From the NCBI RefSeq assembly GCF_008630495.1, contig NZ_VWOJ01000001.1, positions 372,001-436,000 on the forward strand: a stretch of DNA of 64,000 bases, written 5' to 3'. How positions within the stretch are numbered: position 1 is the stretch's first letter; each line of letters starts with the position of its first letter. Origin of the DNA: Alkalicaulis satelles. Lineage in GTDB: Bacteria > Pseudomonadota > Alphaproteobacteria > Caulobacterales > Maricaulaceae. Positions 44,561 to 54,984 of this stretch are shown here, piece after piece. The notes under the pieces are model-generated. The model saw only the letters and a program-made list of their open reading frames with translations, ran no database searches and was not told the DNA's origin. The translations under genes were made by a program, and so were the position numbers.

Positions 44561-44898
44561 AAGACCTCGCCGGACTGATGAAGCAGGCCCAGGAGATGCA
44601 ATCGCGCATGCGCGAGGCGCAGGAACGCCTGGAGACGCTGGAGGTGACCGGTGAATCCGGCGCCGGGCTGATCCGGGTGACCCTCACCGCCAAGGGCGAG
44701 ATGCGCGCCCTGGCCATCGACCCGTCCCTGATCGACCCGGCCGAACCTGAAGTGCTGGAGGATCTCATCAAGGCCGCCCATGCCGACGCCCGGCGCAAGG
44801 CCGAAACCGCCCAGCAGAAAGTGCTCTCCGAGGCCACCCAGGGCATCGGCCTGCCGCCCGGCTTCGACATGCCCTTCGGCATCAAGCCCGGCGGCTAG
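44557..44898 (+). CDS. ybaB: YbaB/EbfC nucleoid-associated protein
   Basis: The 113-residue DNA-binding protein forms a dimer with a central strand and long helices. Signature parts are DLAGLMKQAQEMQSRMREAQ at the start, then TGESGAGLIRVTLTAKGEMR, and DLIKAAHADARRKAETAQQ. The C-terminus ends IGLPPGFDMPFGIKPGG. The 4-bp overlap with dnaX is standard. recR, which usually follows, is replaced here by an unrelated membrane protein. Confidence 0.95.
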   Translation: MKDLAGLMKQAQEMQSRMREAQERLETLEVTGESGAGLIRVTLTAKGEMRALAIDPSLIDPAEPEVLEDLIKAAHADARRKAETAQQKVLSEATQGIGLPPGFDMPFGIKPGG

Positions 44899-44972
44899 CG
44901 ATACGGGCGCTTTTCTCCCGCCTTGTCCGGCCTATCTGAAAGCGCAAAGCTTTCTGACAGGACACCGGACCC

Positions 44973-45395
44973 ATGGGCGCAGACTTCCCAATCAGCTGGA
45001 TGATCGCCGCGCTGGCCGCCCTGATCGGGACGGGCATGGGGATTTTGAGCCTCGCCGTGCCGCGCTGGGGCGCCAGCGTGGTGCGCCTGGCGCCCGACCC
45101 GCGATGGAAAGGCGGCTATGCCGAGTTCCGCGCCAGCTATGGCGGCGCCATTGCGCTCGCCCATGGCGCGGTGCTGCTGACGCTGGCCATGAGCGCCCAG
45201 GCCGGATCGGGCGCGGTGATGGGCGCCAGCTTCGCCGTGGGTCTCTACTGGGGCGGCATGGCCATCGGGCGCGCCATGTCCATGGTGATGGACCGCCAGC
45301 ACGAGACGGTCACCGGCTATAATGCCGGCGCCATCGTGTTCGAGGCGGCCATGGCGCTGGCCCTGGCCGCCCCGTTCATCGCCCATCTGGGCTGA
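44973..45395 (+). CDS. DUF4345-like four-helix membrane protein
   Basis: The 140-residue protein has four hydrophobic segments: ISWMIAALAALIGTGMGILS, GAIALAHGAVLLTLAMSAQ, GAVMGASFAVGLYWGGMAIG and AGAIVFEAAMALALAAPFI. The middle FRASYGGAIALAHGA fits the pattern FRAxYGG of DUF4345 proteins, whose function is unknown. It is 74 bp after ybaB and converges with an amidohydrolase gene. Whether it shares the dnaX transcript is not clear; no terminator is seen between. Confidence 0.75.
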   Translation: MGADFPISWMIAALAALIGTGMGILSLAVPRWGASVVRLAPDPRWKGGYAEFRASYGGAIALAHGAVLLTLAMSAQAGSGAVMGASFAVGLYWGGMAIGRAMSMVMDRQHETVTGYNAGAIVFEAAMALALAAPFIAHLG

Positions 45396-45408
45396 CGCCT
45401 CTTACTGT

Positions 45409-46695
45409 TCAGTGCGCAAAGCCGTGCTCGCCCTCGCGGCGCATCTGGGCGTAGCGGTCGCGCAGACGCGTCTGGCGCGTCTCCAGCGAGGTCACCCGCC
45501 CGTCGATTAGCACGGCTGTGGGCGCGCTCAGCACCTCCAGCGGATCGCCGTCCCACACCACCACATCCGCCGTCTTGCCGGTTTCCAGCGAGCCGAACCG
45601 GTCCGCCACGCCATAAATGCGCGCAGGCGCCAGGGTGATGGCGTTAAACGCATCTTCCCAGCTGGCGCCATGAGCGACAGCGATGCCGGCGTGCTGGCGC
45701 AGCAGGCGCGGGTTCCAGTAGAGGTCCGAGCCCAGCGTGGTGTAGGCCAGCTCCACCCCCGCTTCATGGAGTATCCCCGCCGCGCGGTTGCTGGCCGCCA
45801 GCGTGTCGAAGCTGGCGGGCAGATTACGCATGGGATCCAGGATGACCGGAATGCCGGCCTCGGCGATTTCATCAGCCAGCAGATGGGCTTCAGCGCCCCC
45901 GGCGATGATGAGGCGTATGGCGGGATAGCGCGCCTGGAAGGCGATGGCCCGGCGGATATCGCTGGCCCGGTCCATGCGCATGATCAGCGGGATGGTCCCG
46001 CGCACCACATCGACCATGGCCGCAGCGTCAAACCGGTTGATGGCGTCGCCTTCGTGATGGGACATGAAACGGCCCGGATAGAAGCGCGCATCCTCGATGG
46101 CCGCGCGCAAATAGGCCCAGGCCGCGCTGCGCGCGCCGCCGGCCGTGCGCGCGCCGGAGACGGACAGATCCACCAGCATGAACTGCCGGTCGGCGAACAG
46201 GCTGTCGGGGCGGCCAGACGCATCGGCCAGCGCGCCGCGCCCGGCGATGATGGCTGAGCCCACCGCCGGATGCACGGCGAAGCGCGTCACGCCCTTCACC
46301 CGCGCCGAAGGAATGTGATTGCCCGCCGGGTTGAAGCTGTCGGCCACGTCGATGGCGGCGGTGAAGGAAGAGCCCGACGCGGCGTTGTCGCGCGCCGCCG
46401 CCTCCAGCGCCACTTCCACCAGGCCCAGCTCGGTCTGGGGATGGAACAGCCCCGGCGTGATCCAGCCGCCTTCAGCGTCAATCACGCGCGCGCCCGACGG
46501 GATGCGCACATTTGCGCCCACCTCGGCGATGCGGCCATCGCGGATCAGCACCGTGCCGCTTTCGATCACCCCGGCCTCGGCATTGGTGATCACGCGGCCA
46601 TTGGTGACCGCGATGGTCTGGGCCAGCGCCGTTGCAGCGCTCAAGAAGCAGGCCGTCAGGCCTGCCGCCGCCATACGAAGCATGTGAGCGGTCAT
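45409..46695 (-). CDS. Exported amidohydrolase-family protein with altered metal motif
   Basis: The 428-residue protein has a signal peptide (GLTACFLSAATALAQT) and an amidohydrolase barrel with small beta domains at both ends: IAVTNGRVITNAEAG and GKTADVVVWDGDPLEV. The first metal motif, normally HxH after PG, is changed: ITPGLFHPQTELGLVEV has one His and no second. Other ligands are also unclear (RFMSHHEGDA, LIIAGGAEAHLL). It may be inactive or use a different metal site. Its start overlaps the stop of the next amidohydrolase by one base, so the two are coexpressed and may form a complex. Confidence 0.85.
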   Translation of the reverse strand: MTAHMLRMAAAGLTACFLSAATALAQTIAVTNGRVITNAEAGVIESGTVLIRDGRIAEVGANVRIPSGARVIDAEGGWITPGLFHPQTELGLVEVALEAAARDNAASGSSFTAAIDVADSFNPAGNHIPSARVKGVTRFAVHPAVGSAIIAGRGALADASGRPDSLFADRQFMLVDLSVSGARTAGGARSAAWAYLRAAIEDARFYPGRFMSHHEGDAINRFDAAAMVDVVRGTIPLIMRMDRASDIRRAIAFQARYPAIRLIIAGGAEAHLLADEIAEAGIPVILDPMRNLPASFDTLAASNRAAGILHEAGVELAYTTLGSDLYWNPRLLRQHAGIAVAHGASWEDAFNAITLAPARIYGVADRFGSLETGKTADVVVWDGDPLEVLSAPTAVLIDGRVTSLETRQTRLRDRYAQMRREGEHGFAH

Positions 46696-48104
46696 CAGCG
46701 CACCTCCTGGCCGGGCTGGCCGAGCATGAAATCACGCACCGTGCGCTGATCGGGATCGGCGCGGTCGTAAAGCAGCGCGCCGTCGATATAGACATGGTCC
46801 GCCAGCGCGTAGCTGGACAAGGGATGGGCCGACCAGAGCACGATGTCCGCGCGCTTGCCGGTCTCGATGGAGCCCGTCTCATCGAAAATCCCCAGCCCCC
46901 GCGCCGGCGCGGAGGTGAACCAGGAGACCGCTTCGGCGTCTGTGATCTCCAGCCCCATGCGCCGGCCATCGCCCAGGGCCTTGGCCACCTCGTGATTGAG
47001 GCGCTGGATGCCCAGATCGGAATCGGAATGGATCATCCCGCACGCGCCTAGCGCATGGGTGATGGGCAGGTTCTCGATGATGGAATCGTAGGCTTCCATC
47101 TTGAACCCGCCCCAGTCGGCCCACACGGCCGCGCAGGTATTGGCTTCGGCGAGCAGATCGGGGATTTTGTAGGCCTCCACCGCGTGGTGGAACACCGCCA
47201 CGTGATAGTCGAACTCCTGCGCCATATCGAGCACCAGCGCCATTTCATCGGCGCGGTAGCAGTGCATCTGGATCAGGATTTCGCCGTCCAGCACGCCCAT
47301 CAGCGTATCGAGCTCGAAATTGCGGGTGGGCGGGGTGGCGGACGCATCATCCGCGTCCCAGTAACGCTTCCAGGCGGCGCGGTATTCCACCGCGCGCTGC
47401 CAGGCTTCGCGATAGCCGGCCATATTGCCCATGCGCGAGGCCGGGGCGCGGCCCTGAGTGCCATAGACCCGCTTGGGGTTTTCCCCGCAGGCCATTTTCA
47501 GCGTGTAGGGCGCATCGGGAAATTTCATCGCCTGAACGGTGCGCGCAGGCGTATTGCGCAACGTCACGCCCCGCCCGCCAAACAGATTGGCCGAGCCGGG
47601 CAGGATGTGCAGCGTGGTCACGCCCGCAGCCAGCGCCGTGTCAAAGCCGGGATCCTGCGGCCAGACGCCATGTTCGGCCCAGACCTCGGCCGTCACCGGA
47701 TGACGGATCTCATTACCGTCGGCATGGGCGCTGACCGAGGGGCTGGCGTAGACGCCCAGATGGGAGTGGATATCCACCACGCCCGGCGTCACGAACCGGC
47801 CTTCGGCCTCCACCACGCTGGCGCCGTCAGGCGCGGCGAGCCCCTGCCCGACCGCCGCGATGCGCCCGTCCTCGATCAGGATGTCGGTGTCTTCCAGCAG
47901 CTGGTCGACGCCATCGAACACATTCGCGCCCCGGATCAGCGTCACGCCCGACGGCAAGGGCTGATAGGTGGACGGATAGGGATCAGGATCAAACCGCACC
48001 AGCTCGCCGCCATTGGCGGCCTCGCCGTTCGATTGTTCATTGCATCCGGCCAGCAGGGCCAGCATCGCCGCCCCCGCGCCGAACGCGCTCCATAGTCGCG
48101 CCAT
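46695..48104 (-). CDS. Exported lipoprotein amidohydrolase
   Basis: The 469-residue protein has a lipobox LLAGC (Cys at about 21), so it is lipid-anchored. The amidohydrolase site is intact: VVDIHSHLGVYASPSVSA (HxH), with later His in QMHCYRADEMAL, AVFHHAVEAY and the Asp in MIHSDSDLGIQRLNHEVAKA. The small domain closes with GKRADIVLWSAHPLSSYALA. The pair with the gene at 45409 is a common arrangement of peptidase- or imidazolonepropionase-like amidohydrolases; the substrate is not known. Confidence 0.88.
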   Translation of the reverse strand: MARLWSAFGAGAAMLALLAGCNEQSNGEAANGGELVRFDPDPYPSTYQPLPSGVTLIRGANVFDGVDQLLEDTDILIEDGRIAAVGQGLAAPDGASVVEAEGRFVTPGVVDIHSHLGVYASPSVSAHADGNEIRHPVTAEVWAEHGVWPQDPGFDTALAAGVTTLHILPGSANLFGGRGVTLRNTPARTVQAMKFPDAPYTLKMACGENPKRVYGTQGRAPASRMGNMAGYREAWQRAVEYRAAWKRYWDADDASATPPTRNFELDTLMGVLDGEILIQMHCYRADEMALVLDMAQEFDYHVAVFHHAVEAYKIPDLLAEANTCAAVWADWGGFKMEAYDSIIENLPITHALGACGMIHSDSDLGIQRLNHEVAKALGDGRRMGLEITDAEAVSWFTSAPARGLGIFDETGSIETGKRADIVLWSAHPLSSYALADHVYIDGALLYDRADPDQRTVRDFMLGQPGQEVR

Positions 48105-48295
48105 TTCAAACCCTCCCGTCCGGTACAGAATCCGCCAGAATCCGCGCGAGCCTCACGGAAACCACGCTGTGTGGGAAGGGGTTAATTTGTAACGCCTGCC
48201 TGCCGGGGCTGGACGCCCGCGCTCCATCGGGGGAAAACGCGGGCATCACAGAGGCGTGAGCGTTTGAGCTTGCGCTGCGTTTGAAGGACATTCCC

Positions 48296-49939
48296 ATGCC
48301 CCTGCGCACTGGCGCCCAGCATCTCATTGACGCGCTCGCCGCCCAGGGCGTGGACCGGATTTTCGGCGTGCCGGGCGAGAGTTATCTGGCTGCGCTGGAT
48401 GCGCTTCTGGACAGCGGCATCGCCTTCATCACCTGCCGCCACGAAGCGGGCGCCGCCAATATGGCCGAGGCCGACGGCAAGCTGACCGGGCGCCCGGGCG
48501 TGTGCTTTGTCACGCGCGGGCCCGGCGCGACCCAGGCCGCCGTGGGCGTGCACACCGCGTTTCAGGATTCCACGCCCATGCTGCTTCTGGTCGGCCAGGT
48601 GCGGCGCGAGGACGAGGGGCGCGAGGCGTTCCAGGAGCTCGATTACGCCCAGGCCTTCGCCGGCATCGCCAAGGCCGCCTTCGAGATTCGCGATCCGGCG
48701 CGCGTGGCTGAGCAGATCATGCGCGCCTTCGCCCTGGCCCTGCATGGCCGCCCCGGTCCGGTGGTGGTGGGCCTGCCCGAAGACATGCTGACTGAGGTGG
48801 CCGAAGCCCCCGCCCCTCGCGCCTTCACCCGCGCGCGCAGCGAGCCGGGCGCGGACACCGTGCGCGAGATCGTGGCGCGGCTGGACGCTGCCGAGCGCCC
48901 GGTGATCCTGGCCGGCGGGCCGGGCTGGAGCGCAGCGGCGCGCGCGGCCTTGCAGACAATCGCGGTGCGCGGCAACTATCCCGTCGCCACAAGTTTCCGC
49001 GCCAAGCACCTGTTCGATAACACCCATTCCCATTACGCCGGAGAGGCGGGCATTGGCGTCAATCCGGCCCTGCGCGATGCGCTGCGCGAGGCGGACCTGA
49101 TCCTCGCCCTGGGGCCTCGCCTGGGCGAAATGACCACCCAGAGCTATGATCTGTTCGAGGTTCCTGGTGGCGCCGCCGACCGGCTGATCCATGTCCATCC
49201 CGGCGGCGAGGAGCTGGGCCGGGTCTATCACCCCGACATGGCCGTCACCGCCTCGCCCGGCGCGGCGGCGTTGGCGCTTGCGGAGGCGCTGAAGACTTCC
49301 AACGCCGCGTCGCGTGAGGCGTGGGTGAAAGCCCGCCGCGCGGCCTATGAGGCCTGGGTGCAGCCCGTGGCCGTCACCGGCGCGGTCAATCCGTCTGAAA
49401 TCTGGCGCGCGGTCTCGGCGAAGCTGGGCGATCAGGCCATCATGACCAATGGCGCGGGCAATTTCGCCGCCTGGCTGCATCGCTTCTTCGATCACAGCGC
49501 CTTTCCCGGCCAGCTGGCGCCCACATCCGGCGCCATGGGCTACGGCCTGCCCGCCGCCATCGCCGCCAAGCTGCGCCATCCCGAACGCCCGGTGATTGCG
49601 GTGTGCGGGGATGGCGATTTTCTCATGGCCGCGCCGGAACTGGCCACCGCCGTCCAGCACGGCGCGAACATTGTGGCATGCGTGTTCGATAACGGCGTCT
49701 ACGGCACCATCCGCATGCACCAGGACCGCGACTATCCCGGCCGTGTGTCGGGGACCGACCTGGTCAATCCCGACTTCAAGGCGCTGGCGCAGAGCTTTGG
49801 CATGGCGGCGTTCTATGTGGAGACGACAGACGCATTCGCCCCGGCGCTGGATGCCGCGCTGGCGGCCGGGCGCCCCGCCCTCATCCATGTGCGCCAGTCC
49901 CCCTATGATATCGCTCCGGGCAAGAGGCTGTCGGACTAG
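48296..49939 (+). CDS. ThDP-dependent enzyme, acetolactate-synthase-like
   Basis: The ATG at 48296 is preceded by AAGGA at 48284-48288; the TTG at 48281 is less likely. The 547-residue protein has the three ThDP-enzyme domains: PYR (1-170; the catalytic Glu is in TCRHEAGAANMAEADGKLTG), middle (about 185-320) and PP (about 350-535; the Mg/ThDP motif is CGDGDFLMAAPELATAVQ to FDNGVYGTIRMHQ). It is not beside ilvN and lacks clear AHAS signatures, so a decarboxylase, synthase or ligase role is equally possible. The substrate is unknown. Confidence 0.85.
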   Translation: MPLRTGAQHLIDALAAQGVDRIFGVPGESYLAALDALLDSGIAFITCRHEAGAANMAEADGKLTGRPGVCFVTRGPGATQAAVGVHTAFQDSTPMLLLVGQVRREDEGREAFQELDYAQAFAGIAKAAFEIRDPARVAEQIMRAFALALHGRPGPVVVGLPEDMLTEVAEAPAPRAFTRARSEPGADTVREIVARLDAAERPVILAGGPGWSAAARAALQTIAVRGNYPVATSFRAKHLFDNTHSHYAGEAGIGVNPALRDALREADLILALGPRLGEMTTQSYDLFEVPGGAADRLIHVHPGGEELGRVYHPDMAVTASPGAAALALAEALKTSNAASREAWVKARRAAYEAWVQPVAVTGAVNPSEIWRAVSAKLGDQAIMTNGAGNFAAWLHRFFDHSAFPGQLAPTSGAMGYGLPAAIAAKLRHPERPVIAVCGDGDFLMAAPELATAVQHGANIVACVFDNGVYGTIRMHQDRDYPGRVSGTDLVNPDFKALAQSFGMAAFYVETTDAFAPALDAALAAGRPALIHVRQSPYDIAPGKRLSD

Positions 49940-50139
49940 GGCGCTCCGGGTCAGCGCACTTTTTCCCTCCCCTCGATGGGGAGGGTGGGCCGGGGCGAAG
50001 CCACGGCTCGGGTGGGGTGGAGAGGCCGGGCGCCATCCACTGAGAGGACCGCGCCATCACCCCCTCCGTCCGCTGCGCGGACACCTCCCCCATCGAGGGG
50101 GAGGAAAGAAGGCGGCGCAGACGCCTGAAAACTGTCCCC

Positions 50140-50226
50140 ATCCATCTCCCCCTCGCGTTTTCCCGGCGAAAGCCGGGATCCAGAAGAGCGGCTGCAACTG
50201 GGCCCCGGCTTTCGCCGGGGAAACGC
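50140..50226. repeat. Dispersed nested-palindrome repeat, copy A
   Basis: The unit opens with CTCGCGTTTTCCCGGCGAAA and continues to GCCGGGATCCAG, and closes with GGGCCCCGGCTTTCGCCGGG followed by GAAACGCA. Each half folds on itself, and the two halves are complementary, so the unit makes either two short hairpins or one long one. The central 13 bases differ from copy B. Confidence 0.8.
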
Positions 50227-50624
50227 AGATTGAGAGGGTTGAGTTGAGATATCTCCAGCGCAGCGTTCTTCTCCCTCCCCGTGATGGAGAGGCCGGGCGC
50301 GACATGATCTCCCGCGCCCCCTCACCTTTATCCTTCGCTCAGTCGATTGATCCACCGGATCAATCTTTGTGAGCTCAGCCCCCATGGTCATGGGGGAGAG
50401 GGGGCTTCCACGCCGCACTTGTTCCTTTGGGCTTGGGACCTGGCATTTCCGAAAATAGACTCAACGCTTATGCCCCCTCTCCCCTCCCTGAGGGGAGAGG
50501 ATAAAGGTGAGGGGTGCGGCGCTCAGCTTTCCAAATGACAGCGCCTTCACCCCTTCCGCCCCTCGCTTCGCTCGGCGCACCTCCCCCATCAAGGGAGAGG
50601 AATGGGCTTCGCGCCCGCGTTTGA

Positions 50625-52121
<1,497 letters not shown>

Positions 52122-52124
52122 GGC

Positions 52125-53183
52125 TTACGCCCTCTCCGCAATGCTCCACGCATAATCGGCCATGGGCCCCACCAGGGCGCCGAGTTCCTTGGCGCGCTCG
52201 TTGGAGGCATTGCCCTGCAGGGCGCGGGCATAGACGCCCTGGGCGATGCCGGCCAGGCGGAAGATGTTGTAGGCTATATAGAAATCCAGCTTGGGGATGC
52301 CGTCCCGGCCGGTGCGCCGGCAATAGGCGGCCACGTATTCATCCTCGGTGGGGATGCCCAGCGCCTTGAGGTCGACGCCCAGGAAGCCCGAGCGGATGTC
52401 CTTGGGCGTGCGCCACTGCATCAGCTGATAGGTGAAATCGGCCAGCGGATCGCCCAGCGTGGAGAGCTCCCAGTCCAGCACCGCGATGACGCGCGGCTCG
52501 GTGGGATGGAAGATCATGTTGTCCAGGCGGAAATCGCCGTGGACGACGCTCACCCGGTCCTGCTCAGGCGCGTTGGCGGGCAGCCATTCGATCAGCTTGT
52601 CCATGGCCGGTATGGATTGGGTCTCGGCGGCCTTGTACTGCTTGGACCAGCGCCCGATCTGGCGCTCGAAATAATTGCCCGGCTTGCCGTAGTCCGACAG
52701 CCCCGCCGCCGCGATATCGATGGAATGCAGCTGGGCCAGCGCCGCGTTGGAGGCGTCATAGATCGCCGCGCGTTCCGCCGGCTGGAGGCCCGGCAGGTAG
52801 GGATCCCAGAAAATCCGGCCCTCGACGAAATCCATTACATAAAAGGCCGTGCCGATGACCGCCTCGTCCTCGCACAGCGCATGCATGAGCGGGGCGGGAA
52901 AGCCCTGCGCCTCCAGGGCTTTCATCACGGTGTATTCCCGATCCACCGCATGGGCGGACGGCAGGAGCTTGCCCGGCGGCTTGCGGCGTAAGACATAGGC
53001 GCGGCCCGGCGTGGTGAGCTTGTAGGTGGGATTGGACTGGCCGCCCTTGAACTGCTCGACGGTGAGCGGCCCGGCGAAGCCGTCCACATGGGCCGCCATC
53101 CAGGCCTCAAGGGCGCCCTCGTCGAATTTCAGCGCATCGGCGACCTGCTTGACGCCCGAAAAGGCCTCTTCCAGTTGCGACAT
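52125..53183 (-). CDS. APH-fold phosphotransferase family protein
   Basis: The 352-residue protein has an aminoglycoside-phosphotransferase-like kinase fold: NPTYKLTTPGRAYVLRRKPP (nucleotide-binding Lys region), the HGD catalytic motif VVHGDFRLDNMIFHPTEP and the DxD-like VLDWELSTLGDPLADFTYQL. It matches the group often encoded beside acyl-CoA dehydrogenases (the N-terminal part of ACAD10), thought to phosphorylate hydroxyacyl-CoAs. No acyl-CoA dehydrogenase is near. It is a single gene that converges on eno. Confidence 0.88.
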   Translation of the reverse strand: MSQLEEAFSGVKQVADALKFDEGALEAWMAAHVDGFAGPLTVEQFKGGQSNPTYKLTTPGRAYVLRRKPPGKLLPSAHAVDREYTVMKALEAQGFPAPLMHALCEDEAVIGTAFYVMDFVEGRIFWDPYLPGLQPAERAAIYDASNAALAQLHSIDIAAAGLSDYGKPGNYFERQIGRWSKQYKAAETQSIPAMDKLIEWLPANAPEQDRVSVVHGDFRLDNMIFHPTEPRVIAVLDWELSTLGDPLADFTYQLMQWRTPKDIRSGFLGVDLKALGIPTEDEYVAAYCRRTGRDGIPKLDFYIAYNIFRLAGIAQGVYARALQGNASNERAKELGALVGPMADYAWSIAERA

Positions 53184-53236
53184 GGGCGTACTCCAAAAAA
53201 CGTTGACTTCAATTCAAACGGTTACCGATCAGGGGC

Positions 53237-54916
53237 TCAAGGCTGGCTGTCAGCGGCGCGCCAGGCCACCTGCCCGTCCAGCACGGTCATCACCGGTCGC
53301 GCATGGCGCAGATCGAGATCGGGCGCGGCCATCAGATCGGTGTCGAACACCGAGAAGTCGGCGATAAAGCCCGGCGCGATGCGGCCCAGGCGCGCTTCCT
53401 CGCGCACGGTGAAGGCCGGCCATTGCGTAAACAGGCGCAGCGCCGTGACCCGGTCCAGCGCCTGATCGAGATTCCAGCCCTCGCCGGCAAACCCGTCCAG
53501 ATCGCGGCGCACCGCGGCGGCGTAGAACTCGATGCGCGCCTCGCCGCGCTCCACCGGCGCGTCGGACCCGCCCGCGATGACCGCCCCGCTCTCAACCAGC
53601 GAGCGCCAGGCATAGGCGCCTTCCAGGCGCTGAATGCCGATGCGCGCGGGCGCAAAATGCAGATCGCCGATGGCGTGGCTCGGCTGCATGGAGGCGATGA
53701 CGCCCATCTGGCCAAAGCGCGGGATGTCGTCGGGGTGCAGCACCTGGGCGTGTTCGATGCGCCAGCGCGGGTCAGCAAAGGCGCGCGCCTCGGGCGGGGT
53801 CTCCTCGAACGCCGCCTCCATCCAGTCCAGCAGGCGGCGGTTGCCCGCATCGCCAATGGCGTGACCGGCCAGCTGCACGCCATCCTCCAGCGCCCGGCGC
53901 ATCAGGCCGGACGTGTCCTCGTCGCGCGCGATGAATAGGCCCGTGGAGGCCGGGGCATCGTCATAGGGACGCAAGAGCGCCGCACCGCGCGAGCCCAGCG
54001 CGCCATCCATATAGAACTTGATGCCGCGCGCGGTGACGCGGCCCCCGCCCTCATTGAGCACCATGCGCGCAGCCACCGCGTCATAATCCTCCGGATTGGC
54101 GTAGGCGTGCACGCGCAGAGGCAGGCGGCCCTGATCGGCCAGCGCGATCAATATGTCCACATCGTCAAAGCGCATGGTCATGGTGTGGGCGCCGGTCCAG
54201 CCCGAGGCGGCCAGCACCTGCGCCCCGATCTCGTAGGCGCGCGCCCGCGCCTCGCCCTCGGGCTCGCGCAGGAAGCGGTAGAAAGGCGCCATGGCGGTGT
54301 CGATGATCATGCCGGTGGCCGCGCCGGTCTCGTCACGCAGGATCTCCCCGCCCTCGGGATCGGGCGTATCCGCGGTCACGCCCGCCTCGGCCAGAGCCGC
54401 CGAATTGGCTACCAGCGCGTGCCCGTCCGCGCGCACCAGCACCACGGGCGTGTCCGGCGCCACGGCGTCGAGATCAGCGGCGGTGGGAAAGCGCCCTTCG
54501 GGCCAGTGAGTCTCGATCCAGCCGCGCCCGGAAATCACGTCGGAGGTTTCGCGCGCCGCGTCAGCCACCGCAGCCTGCAGCTCGGCCACCGAGCGCACGT
54601 CTTCGAGATTGAGCGTCAGCTCGCGCATGCCCACGCCCAGGATATGTACATGCGCGTCGGTGAAGCCGGGAAACATCGCCGCCCCGGCCAGATCAATCCG
54701 CTCGGTCTGCGGGCCGATATGGACGCTGCATTCAGTCTCGGACCCGGCGCACAGGACCAGGCCCCGGGCTGTCGCCACCATCTCGATTTCAGCGCTGTCC
54801 GGCCCGCCGGTATGGATGACCCCGCCTGAAAACACGGTTTCAGCGAGCGTGTGAGAGGGTGTTTCATTACACGCGCCCAGCGCCAGAATCGCCAGACCTG
54901 TCAGCATGATGCGCAT
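53237..54916 (-). CDS. Exported YtcJ-like amidohydrolase lipoprotein
   Basis: The 559-residue protein has a lipobox LALGAC (Cys at about 15). It belongs to the YtcJ/formamide deformylase branch of amidohydrolases: AAMFPGFTDAHVHILGVGMR (HxH), DVISGRGWIETHWPEGRFP, RVHAYANPEDYDAV, the signature GIKFYMDGALGSRGAALLRP, HAIGDAGNRRLLDWMEAAFE, RIEHAQVLHPDDI and SDAPVERGEARIEFYAAAV. The metal ligands are intact. Members act on N-substituted formamides or related amides; the substrate here is unknown. It is transcribed alone on the minus strand. Confidence 0.9.
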   Translation of the reverse strand: MRIMLTGLAILALGACNETPSHTLAETVFSGGVIHTGGPDSAEIEMVATARGLVLCAGSETECSVHIGPQTERIDLAGAAMFPGFTDAHVHILGVGMRELTLNLEDVRSVAELQAAVADAARETSDVISGRGWIETHWPEGRFPTAADLDAVAPDTPVVLVRADGHALVANSAALAEAGVTADTPDPEGGEILRDETGAATGMIIDTAMAPFYRFLREPEGEARARAYEIGAQVLAASGWTGAHTMTMRFDDVDILIALADQGRLPLRVHAYANPEDYDAVAARMVLNEGGGRVTARGIKFYMDGALGSRGAALLRPYDDAPASTGLFIARDEDTSGLMRRALEDGVQLAGHAIGDAGNRRLLDWMEAAFEETPPEARAFADPRWRIEHAQVLHPDDIPRFGQMGVIASMQPSHAIGDLHFAPARIGIQRLEGAYAWRSLVESGAVIAGGSDAPVERGEARIEFYAAAVRRDLDGFAGEGWNLDQALDRVTALRLFTQWPAFTVREEARLGRIAPGFIADFSVFDTDLMAAPDLDLRHARPVMTVLDGQVAWRAADSQP

Positions 54917-54984
54917 GGATCGCCCTCCCCGGCGCGGCCAATGAGGCGCGCACGCTAGCGCGCGCCGCCCGGCGCGGCCAGCCT

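Noticed and set aside
48182-49888. 568-residue open frame antisense to the ThDP enzyme
   Set aside because: It is opposite a clear enzyme gene, is rich in Arg, Gly and His, has no recognisable domain, and is a typical shadow in GC-rich DNA.
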